Shown here piece by piece: positions 44,904 through 55,746 of a stretch of DNA of 64,000 bases (position 1 is the first letter of the stretch; every line of letters begins with the position of its first letter). The notes under the pieces were generated by a model that saw nothing but the letters and a program-made list of their open reading frames with translations, had not been told where the DNA came from and made no database searches. Source of the stretch: DATAGF01 sp963813355 (GTDB taxonomy: Bacteria > Actinomycetota > Thermoleophilia > Miltoncostaeales > Miltoncostaeaceae); the NCBI GenBank assembly GCA_963813355.1, contig CAWEYS010000010.1, positions 27,402 to 91,401 on the forward strand. The letters are read 5' to 3'. Both the position numbers and the translations under genes were made by a program.

Positions 44904-45028
44904 CTGCGTCGTCCTCCGTCGGGGGGTGAGTGGTCACGCCAATCCTCGGAACAATAAGCTCCGCGCGTGTCGAGCACGCGGAGCGACGTGGTGCGGTGAG
45001 CCAGTTCTTCCACACCAACCCTGCGGCC

Positions 45029-45670
45029 ATGCCCCCCTCGGGGCCGAAGGGCGGCCCGTGGCGCCGGGAGCTGCCGCGGACCTGGCGGGCCGCCCTCGAC
45101 CTGCCCGAGCCGCTCCTGGAGACCCGCATTCCGGCGGGCACGTACGCGCTCGGGCCCGGCCAGGGCACCCTGTCGCTGAGGACCACGCGCACCGGCGCGG
45201 CCGCCAAGGCCGGGCACGACCTCCTCATCCACGTCACGTCGTGGGAGGCCACGCTCGACGTCGGCGAGGACCCCGCCGCCACGCGCATCGCGCTCGACGC
45301 CGACGGCGCGTCGCTTCAGGTGCGCGAGGGGACGGGCGGGATGCAGGCGCTCGGCGACGACGACAGGGCGAACATCGAGAAGACCATCGACGACGAGATC
45401 CTCAAGCGCGGGGCGATCACGTTCCGCTCGACCGGGGCCGAGCCGGGGCCCGACGGCCGGCTGCTCGTGCGGGGCGACCTCGCGCTCGGCGACGCGGCCC
45501 AGCCCGTCGCGGTGGCCCTCGGCGCGTCCGGCGACGGGACGGTCGTCGGCACGGCCGTGGTCACCCAGAGCGGCTGGGGGATGAAGCCCTACTCGATCCT
45601 CTTCGGCACCCTCAAGGTCGTCAACGAGATCGACGTGCGGCTCGAGGCGACCCTGCCTCAATCGCGATAG
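45029..45670 (+). CDS. YceI-family lipocalin-like protein
   Basis: About 213 residues: ETRIPAGTYALGPGQGTLSL, AAAKAGHDLLIHVTSWEATL, GAITFRSTGAEPGPDGRLLV, WGMKPYSILFGTLKVVNEID. These match the YceI beta-barrel family, which binds isoprenoid lipids such as quinone-like molecules. No signal peptide is visible. ATG 45029 is a conservative start; GTG 44996 is also in frame. Its end overlaps the CoxL-like fragment gene (45658), convergent. A lipid-binding protein inside an electron-to-quinone island is suggestive. Confidence 0.75.
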   Translation: MPPSGPKGGPWRRELPRTWRAALDLPEPLLETRIPAGTYALGPGQGTLSLRTTRTGAAAKAGHDLLIHVTSWEATLDVGEDPAATRIALDADGASLQVREGTGGMQALGDDDRANIEKTIDDEILKRGAITFRSTGAEPGPDGRLLVRGDLALGDAAQPVAVALGASGDGTVVGTAVVTQSGWGMKPYSILFGTLKVVNEIDVRLEATLPQSR

Positions 45671-46119
45671 ACGGCCTGGGCGTCGAGGCCCCCCTCCACG
45701 CCCGGGGGCAGCTCGCCGGTGCCGTGGGCGTAGAGGGCGATGGCCTCCAGCGTCTGGACCTGCGCGGGGTCGCTCCCGTCGCCGGCCACCCAGGCGCCGC
45801 TGGACCAGGTGAGGGTGTCCGGCGCCGCCCCCAGGGCCATGCCCGCCAGCAGCTGCGCCTTGTCGCGGATCTTGGCGGTGGCGCGGGAGATGGCCGCCGG
45901 GGTCCCCCCGGAGGGGCTCGTGTTGTAGCCGTGACCGACGCCGAACCGGTCCGTGTCCGCCGGGACGACCTTGACGTCGAGGGCCGGGACGCCGAGCTCG
46001 TCGGCGACCAGCTGGGCGTAGTCGGGCTCCCTGCCGTCGGCGTCGGTGGTGAGGCTGAGCACCATCTTGCCCGTCGGGTGCACGCGCAGAAAGACCGCTC
46101 GGTAGGCCTCGTTCGCCAC
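45658..46119 (-). CDS. Stand-alone CoxL-like molybdopterin-domain fragment
   Basis: 153 residues from a GTG that shares one base with the previous stop (TAGTG). FLRVHPTGKMVLSLTTDADG, YAQLVADELGVPALDVKVVP, ADTDRFGVGHGYNTSPSGGT, ISRATAKIRDKAQLLAGMAL and the ending PPGVEGGLDAQAVY align with the middle of CoxL in this same window (VHPSGKAVVSIS, EELGIPPEDV, GDTDRSPYGLG, KVRDKARLIAATML, MEGGLDAQVIY). The molybdopterin-loop QGQG of CoxL is replaced (DADGREP), and both flanking parts of CoxL are missing. It is either a degenerate duplicate or a small protein reusing this domain. Confidence 0.75.
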   Translation of the reverse strand: MANEAYRAVFLRVHPTGKMVLSLTTDADGREPDYAQLVADELGVPALDVKVVPADTDRFGVGHGYNTSPSGGTPAAISRATAKIRDKAQLLAGMALGAAPDTLTWSSGAWVAGDGSDPAQVQTLEAIALYAHGTGELPPGVEGGLDAQAVYRD

Positions 46120-46295
46120 TACTGATCCTCCTCGTCGTCGCGGCTCGCCGCGCTCGCCAGGCGCTGCCGCTCCTGGTGGGCGGTCAGCACGTTGTGGTGC
46201 TCCAGGTCGCAGAAGGCCGGTCGCGGCCCGCCCTGCGGGTGGGGCGGCGCCGTGGGGCGCTCGCATCCCGGATAGATGCAGGTCGGCGTCGTCAT
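46119..46295 (-). CDS. Tiny Cys/His (zinc-finger-like) protein
   Basis: 58 residues: MTTPTCIYPGCERPTAPPHP, RPAFCDLEHHNVLTAHQERQ, ending in an acidic DDEEDQ. The spacing C-x4-C ... C-x3-HH is that of a small zinc-binding knuckle. The ATG overlaps the coxE stop by four bases. Unrecognised; its place inside the island suggests metal handling or assembly. Confidence 0.65.
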   Translation of the reverse strand: MTTPTCIYPGCERPTAPPHPQGGPRPAFCDLEHHNVLTAHQERQRLASAASRDDEEDQ

Positions 46296-47671
46296 CCGCC
46301 CCACCCCGGCGTGGTCCTGCCCCGGCTGGGGCCGTACCCGCTGGGCATGGCCACGGAGCTGCCGGGGACCGGGGTGGCGCTGGCCCAGGCCTCCTCCTCC
46401 TCGCCGGCCTCGGCCGCGGGCGGCGGCGCCAGGGCCCCCGAGGGCCCCGCCGAGGGCGCCCCGATCGCCTCGACGACCTCGCCGAGGGCGGCGAAGCTGT
46501 GCCCGCTCACCAGGGCGTCGCAGTGCGGGAGCGCGGCCACCATCCCGCCCGCCCGCACCGAGAACGCGCTCGCGCCGACGCGCGGGTTCACCCAGACGAT
46601 GCGGTGGGCGAGCCTCCCCAGGCGCTCCATCTCGCGCCCGACGAGGGCCGGATCGCCGCGCTCCCAGCCGTCGGAGAGGATCACGACCACGGCGCCGCGG
46701 GCCACCCCGCGGCGGCCGTGGCGGTCGTTGAACTCCTTCAGCGCGTCGCCGATCCGGGTGCCGCTCGACCAGTCCGGCGCGGCCGCGGCGGCGCGCTGGA
46801 TCGCGCGCTCCGGGTGGCGCGACGCCAGCGCCCGGGTGAGGCGGGTCAGACGGGTCGCGAACGAGAACACCTCGGCCTCCGGGCCGCTCCCGGCGGCGCA
46901 GGCCAGGAACTGGAGGTAGGCGCGCGCGTAGGGCTCCATGGAGCCCGAGATGTCGCACAGCATCACGAGCCGGCGCGGGACGACGCGCCGGCGCCGGCGC
47001 GCGAGCCGGATGGGATCGCCGCCGGTGCGCAGGCTGGCGCGCAGCGTGCGCCGCATGTCAACGCGCTCGCCGTGGCGCCCCTTCTCGCGGCGGCGCGCGC
47101 GCCGCACCGGCGTGGCCAGGCGCAGGCGCGACATCAGCCGGTGGAGCTGCGCGAGCTCGTGCGGCTCGAGGCGGTCGAAGCTCTTGCCGGCGAGCCGCTC
47201 CTCGTCGCTCGCCATCGCCAGCGGCACGTCGATCTCCGCGCCCTCGTCGTCGGTCGTCCCGGGGCCTGACGAGGCCACGCCCTCGCGCGACCCCGGGGAG
47301 GGCGAGCCCCGCGACGACGTCGCGCGGTCGGGCGCCGGGCGGTCGTCGGCGGGCGCGGCGACGGCCCGCGCCTCGTCGGGGTCGACGGCCTCGTCCGGCC
47401 GCCGGTCGCCGAAGACCGAGAAGAAGACGGCGTCGAAGGCCGCGATCTGCCCGGGGTCGGACACGAGCACGGCGCGGGCCGTCCAGTAGAGGCGGCGGCG
47501 GGTGAGCGGGCGCACGAGCGTGAGCGCCCGCGCGAGATCGGCGGAGCGCGCGGGCGTCATGGGCACGCCGGCCCGGTCCAGGCGCCGGGCCAGCGCCCCG
47601 GCCAGCGCCGGCAGGTCGAGGTGGATCGTCTCGACCCCGAAGGCCACCCGGGAGGAGGCGGCGTCAGCCAC
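46292..47671 (-). CDS. coxE: CoxE-like VWA-domain maturation protein
   Basis: 459 residues. The C-terminal half is a von Willebrand A domain with the MIDAS motif LVMLCDISGSMEPYARAYL, AEVFSFATRLTRLTRALAS and VILSDGWERGDPALVG; the N-terminal half has the helical region and the conserved RRTLRASLRTGGDPIRLARR of CoxE proteins. With the MoxR ATPase CoxD it is needed to insert sulfur and copper at the CO dehydrogenase active site in Oligotropha. A Pro/Glu/Ala-rich C-terminal tail is variable. Confidence 0.9.
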   Translation of the reverse strand: MADAASSRVAFGVETIHLDLPALAGALARRLDRAGVPMTPARSADLARALTLVRPLTRRRLYWTARAVLVSDPGQIAAFDAVFFSVFGDRRPDEAVDPDEARAVAAPADDRPAPDRATSSRGSPSPGSREGVASSGPGTTDDEGAEIDVPLAMASDEERLAGKSFDRLEPHELAQLHRLMSRLRLATPVRRARRREKGRHGERVDMRRTLRASLRTGGDPIRLARRRRRVVPRRLVMLCDISGSMEPYARAYLQFLACAAGSGPEAEVFSFATRLTRLTRALASRHPERAIQRAAAAAPDWSSGTRIGDALKEFNDRHGRRGVARGAVVVILSDGWERGDPALVGREMERLGRLAHRIVWVNPRVGASAFSVRAGGMVAALPHCDALVSGHSFAALGEVVEAIGAPSAGPSGALAPPPAAEAGEEEEAWASATPVPGSSVAMPSGYGPSRGRTTPGWGG

Positions 47672-48590
47672 CGCTGCGCACCAGCTCGTCGAGGCCGGCC
47701 GCGCGGACCACCTCCTGGTCCTCGCTGTACTTGAGCGCGGAGCCGAGGGTGAGATCGATCGCCGCCGCGTCCAGGCTCTCCACCCCCAGCAGGCTCAGGG
47801 CCGCGAGCCAGTCGATCGCCTCGGCGATCCCCGGGGGCTTCTGCACGTCGCTCTCGCGCATGCGCGAGACCGCGTCGGCCACCTGCACGGCCAGCGTCTC
47901 GGAGGCCCCCCTCACGCGGCGGCGCACGATCTCCACCTCGCGCCGCGCATCCGGGTAGTCGATCCAGTGGTAGAGGCAGCGCCGCTTGACGGCGTCGTGC
48001 AGGTCGCGGGTGCGGTTGGAGGTCAGCACGATGATCGGGGGGTGGGTGGCCGCGATGGTGCCGATCTCCGGGATGGTGACCCTGGCGTCCGCGAGCAGCT
48101 CGAGCAGGAAGGCCTCGAAGTCGTCGTCGGCGCGGTCGATCTCGTCGATCAGCAGGACGGCAGGCCGGGGGCCGGGGTGCTCGAGCGCGCGCAGCAGCGG
48201 CCGGCGGATGAGGTAGTCCGGGCCGAAGAGCTCCTCCTCGCCGAGCGGCGCCCCGCGCGCGTCCGCCAGCCGGATGGCGAGCAGCTGGCGCGGGTAGTTC
48301 CACTCGTACAGCGCCTCGGCCGCGTCGATGCCCTCGTAGCACTGCAGCCGGATCAGCGGCGTGTCGAGCACGAGCGCCAGCGCCTTCGCGGCCTCGGTCT
48401 TGCCGACGCCCGCCTCGCCCTCGAGCAGCAGGGGCTGGGGCAGGCGCACGCTCAGGAACATGGACGTCGCCAGGCCCTCCTCGACGAGGTAGTCCACCCC
48501 CGCGAGCCGCTGCGCCAGGCTCTCGACGTCCGGCACGAGCGCGCGGACCTCGTCCTCGGCCCGGCCGGTGACCTCCGGCGGGGCGCTCAC
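47664..48590 (-). CDS. coxD: CoxD-like MoxR AAA+ ATPase
   Basis: 308 residues: Walker A LLEGEAGVGKTEAAKALALV, Walker B AVLLIDEIDRADDDFEAFLL, sensor 1 IVLTSNRTRDLHDAVKRRCL, then YHWIDYPDARREVEIVRRRV. This is a MoxR-type chaperone ATPase that works with the VWA protein encoded next (eight-base overlap). In Oligotropha CoxD is required to build the [CuSMoO2] centre. GTG start overlaps the preceding gene (GTGA). Confidence 0.92.
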   Translation of the reverse strand: MSAPPEVTGRAEDEVRALVPDVESLAQRLAGVDYLVEEGLATSMFLSVRLPQPLLLEGEAGVGKTEAAKALALVLDTPLIRLQCYEGIDAAEALYEWNYPRQLLAIRLADARGAPLGEEELFGPDYLIRRPLLRALEHPGPRPAVLLIDEIDRADDDFEAFLLELLADARVTIPEIGTIAATHPPIIVLTSNRTRDLHDAVKRRCLYHWIDYPDARREVEIVRRRVRGASETLAVQVADAVSRMRESDVQKPPGIAEAIDWLAALSLLGVESLDAAAIDLTLGSALKYSEDQEVVRAAGLDELVRSGG

Positions 48591-49198
48591 CCGGGAACGC
48601 CCTGCGAGGCGAGGACTGCCTCGTAGTCCTCCTGGGTGTCGACGTCGAGAGGGATGCGCCCACGGACCGGCACCTCCGTCACGTCGTCGCGGTGCCGGTC
48701 GATGAGGCGCCACACGCCCTTGTCACCGTGGAGGGCGGCGAGCGCGGGGAACACGGCGCGCGCGAACGCGATCGGGTGCCCCGGGCCGTCCTCGTAGCGG
48801 CACAGGGCCAGCGGCGCCCCCCGGCGGCCGGCCAGCAGCGCCTCGACCGCCGTCGCCGTCACCCCGGGCTGGTCCCCGAGCATCAGCACCATCACGTCGC
48901 AGCGGGGGTCCAGCGCCCCGAGCGCGGCGGCGATCGACGACGAGCAGCCGTCGCCGTAGGCCTCGTTGACGACGACCTCGGCGCCCTCCAGGTCCACCGC
49001 GTCGCGCACCTCCTCGGCGGCGCCCCCGACCGCCACCACGAGCTGGTCGAACGGGCACGCCCGCGCGACGGCGACGGCGTGCCCGAGCAGCGTGCCGCCG
49101 CCGTACGGCAGCAGCTGCTTGGGGCGCCCCAGCCGGCGCGAGCCGCCGGCCGCGAGCACCAGGCCCGCGACGAAGTGGTCAGTCCGATCCGACGGCAT
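48587..49198 (-). CDS. MocA/MobA-like molybdopterin nucleotidyltransferase
   Basis: 203 residues: AGLVLAAGGSRRLGRPKQLL (nucleotide-binding LAAGxSxRxGxxK), VMVLMLGDQPGVTATAVEAL (metal-binding LGDQP), EDGPGHPIAFARAVFPAL, HGDKGVWRLI. This is the MocA-type enzyme that attaches CMP to molybdopterin to make the cytosine dinucleotide cofactor used by CO dehydrogenase. Overlaps xdhC-like by 20 bases and coxD by four. Confidence 0.9.
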   Translation of the reverse strand: MPSDRTDHFVAGLVLAAGGSRRLGRPKQLLPYGGGTLLGHAVAVARACPFDQLVVAVGGAAEEVRDAVDLEGAEVVVNEAYGDGCSSSIAAALGALDPRCDVMVLMLGDQPGVTATAVEALLAGRRGAPLALCRYEDGPGHPIAFARAVFPALAALHGDKGVWRLIDRHRDDVTEVPVRGRIPLDVDTQEDYEAVLASQGVPG

Positions 49199-50104
49199 GC
49201 TCGTGCTGCGCCGCGAACGCGTCCCTGCACCCCTCGCAGCAGAAGTACACCGTCTCGCCGCCGTGCTGGACCGAGGGCGTGCTCGCGACGGCGGCCACCG
49301 TCATGCCGCAGATGGGATCGACGGCGGTCGCGGGCGCCGTCGGCGCCGGCGCCGCCTCGGGCGCGGGCGCGCGCCCATCGCGGCGCACGGACACGATGCT
49401 GGCGAGGATCGAGAGCGCGATCTCGGCGGGGGTGCGGGCGCCGATGTCCATGCCGGCCGGCACGTCGATGCGCCCGAGCAGCTCCTCGGACACGCCGTCG
49501 CCGCGCAGCTCGCCCATCACGCCGTCTCCGCGCGCGCGGCTGGCGACGAGGCCGACGTACGGCAGGCCCGCCTCGAGGCCACTGCGCAGCGCGTCAACCT
49601 CGTCCCGGCCGTGGGCCGCGACCACCAGCGCCAGGTCGTCCGGCCGGGGCTCGATGCCGCCGTCGCCCACCGCGACGACGTCGAGGCCGAGCTCGCCGCC
49701 CAGCCGCACGACCGCCCCGGCGATCGGCGTCTCGCCCACCACCAGGACCCGCGGGGCGGGGACGACGGGCTCGAGGAAGACCTCGATCGCTCCGCCGGAC
49801 AGGCAGGGGTTCTGGACCGTCACGGCGCCGTCCTCGACCTCGTCGGCGGCGCCCTCCTCGGCGAAGGGCAGGATCCTCAGCAGCACCGCCTCGCCGGTCC
49901 TCATCGCCTCCAGGGAGTACGCGCGCACGCTGTGCTCGGCGCAGGCCCCGCCGACGAAGCCCTCGATCGAGCCGTCGGCGAGCACCAGGGCGACGTCGCC
50001 CGCCTCCACGCTCGTCGGACGCTGCGCGCGCACGACGGTCGCGGTCACGAAGGCCTCGCCCCCGGCGGCGAGCTCACGCGCGCGCCGGGACATGGCGGCG
50101 GTCA

Positions 50105-50108
<4 letters not shown>
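49179..50108 (-). CDS. XdhC/CoxF-like maturation protein fused to a YHS domain
   Basis: 309 residues. N-terminal XdhC/CoxI part: GEAFVTATVVRAQRPTSVEA, VGGACAEHSVRAYSLEAMRT, TVQNPCLSGGAIEVFLEP; central Rossmann domain: APRVLVVGETPIAGAVVRLG, VAAHGRDEVDALRSGLEAGL, VPAGMDIGARTPAEIALSIL. The C-terminus (about residues 260-305) is a YHS domain: VDPICGMTV, then ETVYFCCEGCRDAFAAQ, with CGM and CCxxC Cys residues typical of metal-binding YHS modules. XdhC proteins protect and sulfurate the molybdenum cofactor; the YHS part may carry copper or another metal. The start ATGATGA overlaps coxL stop. Confidence 0.88.
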
Positions 50109-52489
<2,381 letters not shown>

Positions 52490-52491
52490 GC

Positions 52492-52959
52492 TCATGCCTC
52501 CCGTCTCGTCGCCGCCTCGTGCTCCGCGGCCCAGCGCACGGCGCTGACGATGTTCTGGTAGCCGGTACAGCGACAGATGCCGCCGGAGATCGCGGTCCGG
52601 ATCTCGTGGTCGGTGGGGTCCGGGTTCTCGTCGAGCAGCGCGCGAGCCGTCATCAGCATCCCCGGTGTGCAGAACCCACATTGTAGGGCGTGCTTCTCGT
52701 GGAAGCCCATCTGGATGGGGTCGAGCCGGCCGTTCACCTCGAGCGACTCGACGGTCCGGACCTCGCGCCCGTCGCACATCACGGCGAGGACGGTGCACGA
52801 CTTGACCGGCTCGCCGTCGACGTGCACCACGCAGGCGCCGCAGTTCGAGGTGTCGCAGCCCCAGTGGGTGCCCGTCAGCCCCAGCGTCTCGCGGATGAAG
52901 TGGACGAGGAGGAGCCGGGGCTCGATATCGCGGGAGACCTGCTCCCCGTTGACCGTCAT
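52492..52959 (-). CDS. coxS: Aerobic CO dehydrogenase small [2Fe-2S] subunit
   Basis: 155 residues. Plant-type cluster: GCDTSNCGACVVHVDG and SCTVLAV; second cluster: HALQCGFCTPGMLM and SGGICRCTGYQNIV. All eight Cys ligands of the two [2Fe-2S] clusters are present. It relays electrons from the molybdenum site to the FAD of CoxM. ATG 52959 is the first usable start; homologues often start five codons earlier (MIINVSMTVNG), where the codon here is not a start. Three bases separate it from coxL. Confidence 0.96.
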   Translation of the reverse strand: MTVNGEQVSRDIEPRLLLVHFIRETLGLTGTHWGCDTSNCGACVVHVDGEPVKSCTVLAVMCDGREVRTVESLEVNGRLDPIQMGFHEKHALQCGFCTPGMLMTARALLDENPDPTDHEIRTAISGGICRCTGYQNIVSAVRWAAEHEAATRREA

Positions 52960-52973
52960 CGAGACGTTGATGA

Positions 52974-53855
52974 TCAGGCCTCCTGTCGCAGGGCGCGCGC
53001 CGCCGCGCGCCGCAGGGCTCGTTGGGTGAGGACGCCGGCGAGGTGGCGCTTGTAGTCGACCGGGCCCCGGCCGTCGGCCATCGGGGAGCAGTCCTCCGAG
53101 GCGATCGCGCCGGCCTCCGCGAACAGCTCCTCGGTCGGCGCCTTCCCGCGCAGGAGCTCGTCGGCCCGGGTCAGGTGGATCGTCGTGAGCCCGACCGCGC
53201 TGAGCGCGATGCCGGCGTCGGCGATCGCGCCGCCGTCGATCCACAGCGCGGCCGACGCCGCGGCGATGGCCCAGTCGCCGGCGCGGCGCTCGACCTTCTC
53301 GTGCGCGCTGCCGGCGCCGGGGCGCAGCGGAAGGCGGATCTCGGTGAGCATCTCGGCGGCGCCCACAGCGGTCATGTAGGGCCCGACGTGAAAACCCTCC
53401 ATGCCGACGGCGCGCTCCCCCCGGCGCCGCGGATGACGACCGTCGCCTTGGCCGCCGTGCAGACGGACGAGAGGTCCTCGGCCGCGTCGGCCTGGCAGAG
53501 CGAGCCGCCGATCGTGCCGCGGTTGCGCACGACCGGGTCGGCGATCACCTCCTCGGCGTCGCGGAAGAGCGGGAAGTGCTCGGCGAGCAGGTCGGACTTC
53601 AGCAGGTCGAACGTGGCGGGTCAGCGCCCCGATCCTGATCTCGCCGCCCTCCTCGCGGATGTAGGAGAGCTCGGTCAGGTCGTTGATGTCGATGAGGTGC
53701 TCGGGGTTGGCCAGCCGCAGCTTCATCATCGGCAGCAGGCTGTGGCCGCCGGCGATGATCCGCGCCTCGGGGCCGAGCCTCTCGAGGGCGGCGATGGCGT
53801 CGTCCACGCTGGCCACGCGCTCGTACCCGAATGGCGCCGGGGTCTGCACGCTCAC
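52974..53855 (-). CDS. coxM: Aerobic CO dehydrogenase FAD-binding subunit (two frameshifts)
   Basis: The first frame gives PAPFGYERVASVDDAIAALE, ARIIAGGHSLLPMMKLRLAN (FAD AGGHS loop) and ELSYIREEGGEIRIGALTRH. Near 53620 bases are missing; another frame carries FDLLKSDLLAEHFPLFRDAE, NRGTIGGSLCQADAAEDLSS (the TIGGxxxxxDPA-type FAD motif). A G-run near 53420 restores the first frame (ERAVGMEGFHVGPYMTAVGA) to the end, TGA at 52974. Repaired, it would have about 295 residues, as usual for CoxM. ATG 53855 overlaps the preceding gene by four bases. Confidence 0.88.
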   Translation of the reverse strand: MSVQTPAPFGYERVASVDDAIAALERLGPEARIIAGGHSLLPMMKLRLANPEHLIDINDLTELSYIREEGGEIRIGALTRHVRPAEVRPARRALPALPRRRGGDRRPGRAQPRHDRRLALPGRRGRGPLVRLHGGQGDGRHPRRRGERAVGMEGFHVGPYMTAVGAAEMLTEIRLPLRPGAGSAHEKVERRAGDWAIAAASAALWIDGGAIADAGIALSAVGLTTIHLTRADELLRGKAPTEELFAEAGAIASEDCSPMADGRGPVDYKRHLAGVLTQRALRRAAARALRQEA

Positions 53856-54469
53856 GCCCCCTTCGGGCCGTCGGACGGCAGCCGCTTGCGGGGGGCGCCG
53901 ATGTCCTCGCGCTGCTCGTACTGGACGGGCGCGTCCGTGCCGATGACCGGGGACCGCGGCAGGCCCTCCGGCCGCGACTGGCGCAGCTCCGGGTACAGCA
54001 GCCGGGCGGCCAGGCTTCCGCTCTCGACGTTGCGGAGCACGGGGCCCGCCGGGTTGGCCGTGGCGATCGGGGCCTCCCGGCCGAGCCGCGCGAGCGTGAG
54101 CGTGCCCTTGGTGTAGACCTCGGCGATTCGCGGCGGCGTGATGGCGCCGCTCTCGGGGAAGTCCCGCAGCCCGGCGGCGGCGGCCCCCGGGTAGAGGCCG
54201 TCGACCAGGCCGACGGCGTCGACCAGGCCGGCCTTCTTCACCAGCAGCCCCTCGAGCGCGCTGACGCCCGCGTCGAGGTTCGCGTTGATGTCGTCCACAA
54301 CGGCGTTGACCGGCTCGGTCTTCTGCAGGATCTCGCCGACGTTCCCGATGACCTCGTCGAGGCCGGACGTGATCTTCCGCAGCTCGAGGATCGTGCCGAG
54401 CAGGTACACGACCAGCGCCACGATGATCAGCAGGACGGCGATGACGACGAGGACGGCGGCTCCGGACAT
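53852..54469 (-). CDS. Single-helix membrane protein, fifth of the small-protein run before coxM
   Basis: 205 residues: an N-terminal helix (VLVVIAVLLIIVALVVYLLG), a helical coil (ILELRKITSGLDEVIGNVGE; VNAVVDDINANLDAGVSALE) and a Pro/Arg-rich tail. The helix plus coil resembles methyl-accepting or MCE-associated stalks, without a known domain. Its stop overlaps the coxM start (ATGA), so it is translated together with the CO dehydrogenase. Confidence 0.7.
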   Translation of the reverse strand: MSGAAVLVVIAVLLIIVALVVYLLGTILELRKITSGLDEVIGNVGEILQKTEPVNAVVDDINANLDAGVSALEGLLVKKAGLVDAVGLVDGLYPGAAAAGLRDFPESGAITPPRIAEVYTKGTLTLARLGREAPIATANPAGPVLRNVESGSLAARLLYPELRQSRPEGLPRSPVIGTDAPVQYEQREDIGAPRKRLPSDGPKGA

Positions 54470-54479
54470 GGCTCCCCCC

Positions 54480-54734
54480 TCAGACCGCGTCGTCGATGAT
54501 CACGTCGAGCGAGCCGCCGTAGTCGGCGACCCCGGCGATCGTCTGCGCCACCTGGTCCTGCGTCGTGAGCAGCAGCGCGGTGGCGTCGAGGTCCTTCGAC
54601 CCGGCGGCCGTCACCTCCGCGATCTCGCGCACGCTGGGGACGATGCTCCTCGCCGCGGTCAGCACGCCGTGGAGCAGGTACACGACGACCGGCAGGACCA
54701 CGACGAGCAGGACGATCCCGATCGCCCAGATCAT
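54480..54734 (-). CDS. Single-helix small membrane protein
   Basis: 84 residues: MIWAIGIVLLVVVLPVVVYL, then LLHGVLTAARSIVPSVREIA, DLDATALLLTTQDQVAQTIA, GGSLDVIIDDAV. One N-terminal helix followed by a helical periplasmic or cytoplasmic tail. The start overlaps the previous locus by four bases; the stop is ten bases before the next gene. Same architecture as its neighbours; no family recognised. Confidence 0.65.
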   Translation of the reverse strand: MIWAIGIVLLVVVLPVVVYLLHGVLTAARSIVPSVREIAEVTAAGSKDLDATALLLTTQDQVAQTIAGVADYGGSLDVIIDDAV

Positions 54735-55012
54735 CGCGGCCGCCTCTCGGCGACGACCGCCGCCTTGCGCCCGATGCCCGGCAGCGCGGAGAGGATGACG
54801 TCGAACTGGGCGTTGATCGCCTTCACCGCGCCCTCGAGCGGCTGCAGGTGCTCGGCCTCGACGCCCTTCAGCGCCGACGCCGAGCGTCGCGAGGCCCGCC
54901 GAGATCCGCACGCAGGCGCCGGCGGACCTCGATCAGCGCCACGGCGAGGACCGACCACGACGATCACCGCGAGCATGACGCTCAGCAGGAGGAGGAGGTC
55001 GTAGTCGCTCAT
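54731..55012 (-). CDS. Single-helix small membrane protein (frameshifted)
   Basis: ATG 55012: MSDYDLLLLLSVMLAVIVVV, then the frame breaks near 54955. Another frame gives LAVALIEVRRRLRADL and a third LGGLATLGVGAEG, and the first frame returns as GVEAEHLQPLEGAVKAINAQ, FDVILSALPGIGRKAAVVAE to TGA at 54731. Repaired it would be a membrane helix plus a helical tail of about 95 residues. The region GLATLGVGA and LPGIGRKA recalls the tail of the gene at 55282-55533 (LPGIGRINDSG), hinting at paralogy. Confidence 0.55.
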   Translation of the reverse strand: MSDYDLLLLLSVMLAVIVVVGPRRGADRGPPAPACGSRRASRRSASALKGVEAEHLQPLEGAVKAINAQFDVILSALPGIGRKAAVVAERRPR

Positions 55013-55285
55013 GCACTCGCCGAACCCGTCCGTGAGCGCGTTCATGTAGCCGTCCTGGACGACGGCCTCCTCGACGATCAGGCCGAGCACCGGCGCCGTC
55101 GCCTGGAGCTGCGGGATGTTGGCCGTGTTGCCGGCGACCTCGCCCGCCACCTCCAGCAGCCCGTCAACCGACCGCTCGATGCTCCAGACGGTCTTGATCA
55201 GCACCGCACAGCAGGGCGGCGACGATGAGCGCGGCGACCGAGCCCGATGCAGAGGGCGAGGACCCAGTACTCGTGGTCCGCTCAT
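55013..55285 (-). CDS. Single-helix small membrane protein (frameshifted, stop not visible)
   Basis: ATG 55285 overlaps the stop of the preceding gene (ATGA). MSGPRVL, then three short frame changes within about 70 bases give LALCIG, LVAALIVAALLC and VLIKTVWSIERSVDGLLEVA, followed by GEVAGNTANIPQLQATAPVL and VVQDGYMNALTDGFGEC. The last frame runs directly into the next gene without a stop, so the end is uncertain or the two loci are one. One helix and a soluble tail. No family recognised. Confidence 0.5.
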
Positions 55286-55533
55286 TTGCCCACCGCCACC
55301 TTTCGCAGGGCCCGGGCGGAGTGCAGGATCCTCACGCCGGAGTCGTTGATCCGGCCGATGCCGGGGAGCCCGGCCGTCTGCTGCCGCAGCACCTCCACCG
55401 CCTGCTCGGCCGTCTTGGCCTGGGTGGCGATCCTCCTCGCCAGCAGCACGATCGTGATCACGATCGCCGCGGCCACCAGGACGACGACGACGCCGAGGCT
55501 GATGCCAAGCACCCACTGGGCGGATTCCGACAT
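55282..55533 (-). CDS. Single-helix small membrane protein, first gene of the cox island
   Basis: 83 residues: WVLGISLGVVVVLVAAAIVI, TIVLLARRIATQAKTAEQAV, EVLRQQTAGLPGIGRINDSG. One long N-terminal membrane helix and a helical tail ending in a basic segment. Intact frame. The promoter of the whole cox run should lie upstream, in the 213 bases (55534-55746) that separate it from the divergent beta-propeller gene. Confidence 0.65.
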   Translation of the reverse strand: MSESAQWVLGISLGVVVVLVAAAIVITIVLLARRIATQAKTAEQAVEVLRQQTAGLPGIGRINDSGVRILHSARALRKVAVGK

Positions 55534-55746
55534 CGGTCAGTTCACCTCTGCGCAGGTTCCAGAGCGAGCCGCCCGCCGCGGGGAGCGCGTGCGACTTGTG
55601 ACAATCCTTCCGGAAGCGACCACCAAAAGTCCAGCGGGCTCGCTGCGCGAGCCGCGACGGCGACGGGGCGGGCCCCGTTCGCAACGAGCGGTGGACTGGA
55701 CCCCCGGATAGTGACGGCGCGCCGCCGGCGGCGGCATGATGCGCAG

